A stretch of 9,571 nt of DNA from an uncultured Prosthecobacter sp. (GTDB taxonomy: Bacteria; Verrucomicrobiota; Verrucomicrobiia; Verrucomicrobiales; Verrucomicrobiaceae). The position numbers and the translations under genes are program-made. Positions 7,227 through 9,571 of the stretch are shown here, in pieces. Position 1 is the stretch's first letter. Each line of letters begins with the position of its first letter. The notes beneath the pieces are model-generated. The model had not been told where the DNA came from. It made no database searches and saw nothing but the letters and a program-made list of their open reading frames with translations. The stretch spans positions 1 to 9,571 of the forward strand of contig CALDGV010000092.1 of NCBI GenBank assembly GCA_937941745.1, read 5' to 3'.

Positions 7227-7787
7227 ATGACCATGCTTCAGCGTCCGTCGGAGTCGTTCCTTGCCCAAAGGCTGGAACTGTGGACAGACGAGCCGCTTTT
7301 CTATGCTCATGCCGGTGGCCTCAGCCGCCCGCCTGCGTCAGGTTTTATTTTTGATGAGCATCGCTGCCTGCTTGGAAAGGGACCGCAGGTTTATGCTGCC
7401 GCCTGTGCCGCCCTGGACCGCTGGCAGATGTTTCCTGCCTGGGCTCAGGTTGCTCGGAAGGAGCTTCCGCAGCAGGTGCCAGGGCAGATGGTCGCCATGG
7501 TGGTGCGGATTGTTGGGCTTTGGTGGGTGAATCCCTGCAGGGTTCTCCGCCGTTGTGATTCGGAAGCCTCGCATGGCTTTGTTTATGGGACCTTGCCTGA
7601 TCACGCAGAATGCGGTGAGGAGATGTTTGCCGTCGAAAAGCATCCCGATGAGACCGTCTGGTATGTCATCCGTGCTTTTTCCCGGCCGCGACATCCCCTG
7701 GCCTGGCTGGGGTTTCCCCTCGCCCGCTGGTGGCAGCTTCGTTTTGTGCGTGATTCCCAGCAAAGAATGAAGGGGGTGGTTGCATGA
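7227..7787 (+). CDS. DUF1990 family protein
   Basis: A 186-aa protein that I assign to DUF1990 (UPF0548), a family without established function, from its run of motifs: YAHAGG (26-31), RWQMFPAW (65-72), GLWWVNPCRV (97-106), GFVYGTLPDHAECGEE (117-132), IRAFSRPRHPLA (148-159) and RDSQQRM near the end. These are family hallmarks as I remember them; no search was run. No signal peptide is seen and the protein is probably cytosolic, although the C-terminal third is rich in Trp, Leu and Arg. The ATG at 7227 is preferred to the open frame from 7134, whose first 31 residues are unlike the family; ATG at 7233 is equally possible, and neither has a good Shine-Dalgarno. Its stop overlaps the start of the YndJ-like gene by ATGA, so the two are probably co-translated. 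It is divergent from lysA across 171 bp. Confidence 0.82.
   Translation: MTMLQRPSESFLAQRLELWTDEPLFYAHAGGLSRPPASGFIFDEHRCLLGKGPQVYAAACAALDRWQMFPAWAQVARKELPQQVPGQMVAMVVRIVGLWWVNPCRVLRRCDSEASHGFVYGTLPDHAECGEEMFAVEKHPDETVWYVIRAFSRPRHPLAWLGFPLARWWQLRFVRDSQQRMKGVVA
7771..7779 (+). promoter_or_regulatory. Ribosome binding site of the YndJ-like gene
   Basis: AGGGGGTGG lies inside the last codons of the DUF1990 gene, 4 nt (from GGTGG) to 7 nt (from AGGGGG) before the ATG at 7784. Together with the ATGA overlap it supports translational coupling of the two genes. Confidence 0.6.
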
Positions 7788-8746
7788 CTGCTCTGCCTAA
7801 CGGCCCTTTGCATCCATCCAAGCGCGCTTTGGGCTTGGTGCTTCCAGGATGCTTTTGCCTGCTGGCCTTGGCCTGTTTCTCAGGAGAAATGCGGCAGGTC
7901 CGCTGGGTGAGTCTTATGATTCTTTTTTCGGTGGGTGTTTTGCTGCCGCTGGCTCAGGGGCTGCTGCCTTGGGCCTTCCGAATGCCGCTTCAGGGCGTTC
8001 ACCGTCTGTTCGTCCTGCTGCTGCTTGCCTTCTCGCTGCTCTTTGACCTTCGCGGCCTGAATGCGTCACTGACAGCCATCCCCTGGTTTTTGCTGACTGG
8101 GTGGACGGCGGCGAGGTCAATTTGGAGCTGGAAGAATCAGCCTGACTTTTCGCCTGCGAGCCTATGCCTCCTGTCTGCGGCAGCCTTTCCCTTCGTGGGG
8201 GCTTCGTGGCTGCTGGCTCATCAGGCTGGGTGGATGCCGTTCGGGTTCGATGCTGTCATTGTGCTTCTCACGGCGGCGCATTTTCACCATGCCGGATTCA
8301 CGCTCCCGCTCATGGCTGGCCTGCTGGCACATCAGCAGCCTGGCCGTTGGACCGCTGTCTCCGCAGCGCTGGTGCTTGCAGGAGTGCCGTTGGTTGCTGC
8401 AGGCATTACCTGCACCCACTTCGGCCTCCTGACCTGGGTGGAACCGCTGAGTGTGACGGTGTTGGTCATCGGCGCTCTCGGCGTGGCGACTGCACAAATC
8501 GGACTGGGCATAATGTCCCGACAAAGAGCAGCGTGCCGGTTTTTGTGGGTGCTGTCCGGCACTTCACTCCTGGCCGCCATGTTTCTCGCCTGGGGCTACG
8601 GAGTCCGGCTGCTCTGGCCGCAGCTTGCGCTTTCGATTTCCGGCATGTGGGCCGTGCATGGATCGCTCAATGCCTTTGGCTTCGGCCTGCTAGGGATCTG
8701 GGCCTGGCGCATCGGTTTGGAGCAGCCCAGGAATTCACATTCGTGA
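7784..8746 (+). CDS. YndJ-like polytopic membrane protein
   Basis: A 320-aa integral membrane protein with about nine or ten hydrophobic segments (approximately 15-32, 41-65, 73-88, 94-110, 126-146, 154-183, 190-209, 218-243, 252-273, 281-310). It has few charged residues and a short soluble tail. The motifs HFHHAGFTLPLMAGLL (166-181) and VHGSLNAFGFGLLG (291-304) are what led me to the YndJ family (named after Bacillus subtilis YndJ, uncharacterised). I assign it from memory of that pattern, so moderately. The ATG at 7784 overlaps the DUF1990 stop and has a good purine-rich site upstream. Clustered membrane histidines (166, 168, 169, 292) could bind a metal or haem, which is inference only. 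Alternative reading: an unrelated multi-pass protein of unknown function. No terminator clearly serves this gene; the hairpin downstream points the other way. Confidence 0.72.
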   Translation: MTALPNGPLHPSKRALGLVLPGCFCLLALACFSGEMRQVRWVSLMILFSVGVLLPLAQGLLPWAFRMPLQGVHRLFVLLLLAFSLLFDLRGLNASLTAIPWFLLTGWTAARSIWSWKNQPDFSPASLCLLSAAAFPFVGASWLLAHQAGWMPFGFDAVIVLLTAAHFHHAGFTLPLMAGLLAHQQPGRWTAVSAALVLAGVPLVAAGITCTHFGLLTWVEPLSVTVLVIGALGVATAQIGLGIMSRQRAACRFLWVLSGTSLLAAMFLAWGYGVRLLWPQLALSISGMWAVHGSLNAFGFGLLGIWAWRIGLEQPRNSHS

Positions 8747-8784
8747 TCTGCCTGAGTGCACAAGATCAGCGGGCCTCTGCGCAG

Positions 8785-8817
8785 AAAAAACCTCCCGGGC
8801 TTTCACCGCGGGAGGTT
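8785..8817 (-). terminator. Intrinsic terminator of the transketolase gene
   Basis: AACCTCCCG (8789-8797) and CGGGAGGTT (8809-8817) form a perfect 9-bp stem with an 11-nt loop. Read leftward, in the direction of the transketolase gene, it is followed by an unbroken T run (8790-8785 as complement). It lies 28 bp past that gene's stop. Rightward the tail is CTGAATCC, so it should act poorly on the YndJ-like transcript. Confidence 0.85.
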
Positions 8818-8844
8818 CTGAATCCTTGAGTCGTAGGATGGAGA

Positions 8845-9571
8845 TCAAGCCAGCGCTTTCGCGACGGCCTCGGCGGTGATGCCGAGCTCCTTGAACACCT
8901 GGTTGCCGGGGGCGCTGATGCCGAAGCGGTCGATGGCGATGATCTGGCCCTGCGTGCCGACGTATTTCCACCAGAGACCGGAGACGCCGGCTTCGATGGC
9001 GATGCGCTTGGTGCAGGCGGCTGGCAGGACGCTTTCGCGATATTCGGCGCTCTGACGGTCAAAGCGTTCAAAGCAGGGCAGGCTGACGACACGGACGCCT
9101 GGCTTGCCTTTGGCACCTTCGACGGCCCACTGAACTTCCGAGCCAGTGGCGATGACGATGGCTTCCAGCGGCGCGCTTTCCTTTACAAGCACATAACCAC
9201 CTTTGAGCGTGCCTTCACGGCGTGCGGCAGCGCTGGCGTGGCCCTGATGGGGCAGGTCCTGGCGGCTGAGGGCGAGCAGCGTGGGTCCGTCGGCGCGGCT
9301 GAAGGCTGCGGCAAAGGCTGCGGCGGCTTCTTCGCTGTCGGCCGGGCGGATGACATCAAGGTTCGGGATGACACGCAGACCACTGACGGTTTCGACAGGC
9401 TGGTGCGTGGGGCCGTCTTCACCAACGCCGACGGAGTCGTGCGTGAAGATGTAAGTGACAGGCAGCTTCGCCAGTGCGGCAAGGCGGATGCTCGGGCGGC
9501 AGTAGTCGGCAAAGACGAGGAAGGTGGCGCAGCTGCCGAGGAAGAGTCCGTCGTAGGCGATGCCGTTGCAG
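8845..9571 (-). CDS. tkt: Transketolase, C-terminal part (5' end outside window)
   Basis: Transketolase is a thiamine-diphosphate and Mg-dependent enzyme moving two-carbon ketol units in the pentose phosphate pathway. The visible 241 residues cover most of the pyrimidine-binding domain and the whole C-terminal domain. The frame is continuous to the window edge. Diagnostic strings are [19 protein letters not shown], near the start of the visible part and in the cofactor/substrate region, then [28 protein letters not shown] and [11 protein letters not shown], and [20 protein letters not shown] near the C-terminus. The last string is typical of bacterial Tkt and sits where it should. About 420 N-terminal residues, including the ThDP-binding domain, must lie beyond 9571. 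The stop is TGA at 8847-8845, followed by a good terminator. An internal GTG at 9192 also opens this frame but is not a real start. Confidence 0.95.
   Translation of the reverse strand, partial: CNGIAYDGLFLGSCATFLVFADYCRPSIRLAALAKLPVTYIFTHDSVGVGEDGPTHQPVETVSGLRVIPNLDVIRPADSEEAAAAFAAAFSRADGPTLLALSRQDLPHQGHASAAARREGTLKGGYVLVKESAPLEAIVIATGSEVQWAVEGAKGKPGVRVVSLPCFERFDRQSAEYRESVLPAACTKRIAIEAGVSGLWWKYVGTQGQIIAIDRFGISAPGNQVFKELGITAEAVAKALA

Noticed and set aside
7056..7310. 85-codon N-terminal extension of LysA
   Set aside because: The extension does not resemble LysA, overlaps the divergent DUF1990 gene, and the ATG at 7055 gives a normal-length enzyme.
9190..9512. Apparent separate start of a short protein at GTG 9192 and an overlapping minus-strand frame at 9183-9512
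   Set aside because: The transketolase frame continues unbroken to the window edge with diagnostic motifs upstream of 9192; the other frame is a shadow.

Overview
The window is GC-rich chromosomal housekeeping DNA from what looks like a Gram-negative bacterium outside the Proteobacteria. The likeliest source is a Verrucomicrobia member (Prosthecobacter/Verrucomicrobium-like). This is inferred from the gene mixture: an Escherichia coli-type LysA, a single AddA-like helicase-nuclease, a DUF1990/YndJ pair, a lipoprotein signal peptide, and several starts with poor Shine-Dalgarno sequences. No 16S or other decisive marker is present, so the assignment is tentative. No mobile element, tRNA, rRNA or CRISPR array was seen.

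Layout, left to right. (1) glpD, aerobic FAD-dependent glycerol-3-phosphate dehydrogenase, on + (81-1628). (2) A small unrecognised lipoprotein gene on - (1642-2151), convergent with glpD across a 13-bp gap. (3) A 315-bp intergenic stretch (2152-2466) with two structured elements: a perfect 11-bp GC-rich hairpin whose T-rich side points leftward, and an AT-rich nested inverted repeat close to the next gene. (4) A large UvrD/RecB-family helicase with a C-terminal PD-(D/E)XK nuclease domain, AddA-like, on + (2467-5781), with no AddB partner next to it. (5) lysA, diaminopimelate decarboxylase, on - (5778-7055); its stop codon overlaps the helicase stop on the other strand. (6) A divergent two-gene unit on +: a DUF1990 protein (7227-7787) and a YndJ-like polytopic membrane protein (7784-8746), joined by an ATGA overlap. 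(7) The 3' third of a transketolase gene on - (8845 to the window edge), followed by a clear intrinsic terminator.

The genes do not form one pathway. glpD feeds glycerol-3-phosphate into central carbon metabolism and the respiratory chain, transketolase serves the pentose phosphate pathway, lysA makes lysine, and the helicase-nuclease processes DNA ends. The only pair that looks functionally bound is DUF1990-YndJ, which is of unknown function. The items most worth a second look are that pair, the unpaired AddA, and the two structured elements at 2234-2261 and 2375-2427. I saw nothing that amounts to a clearly new multi-gene system.
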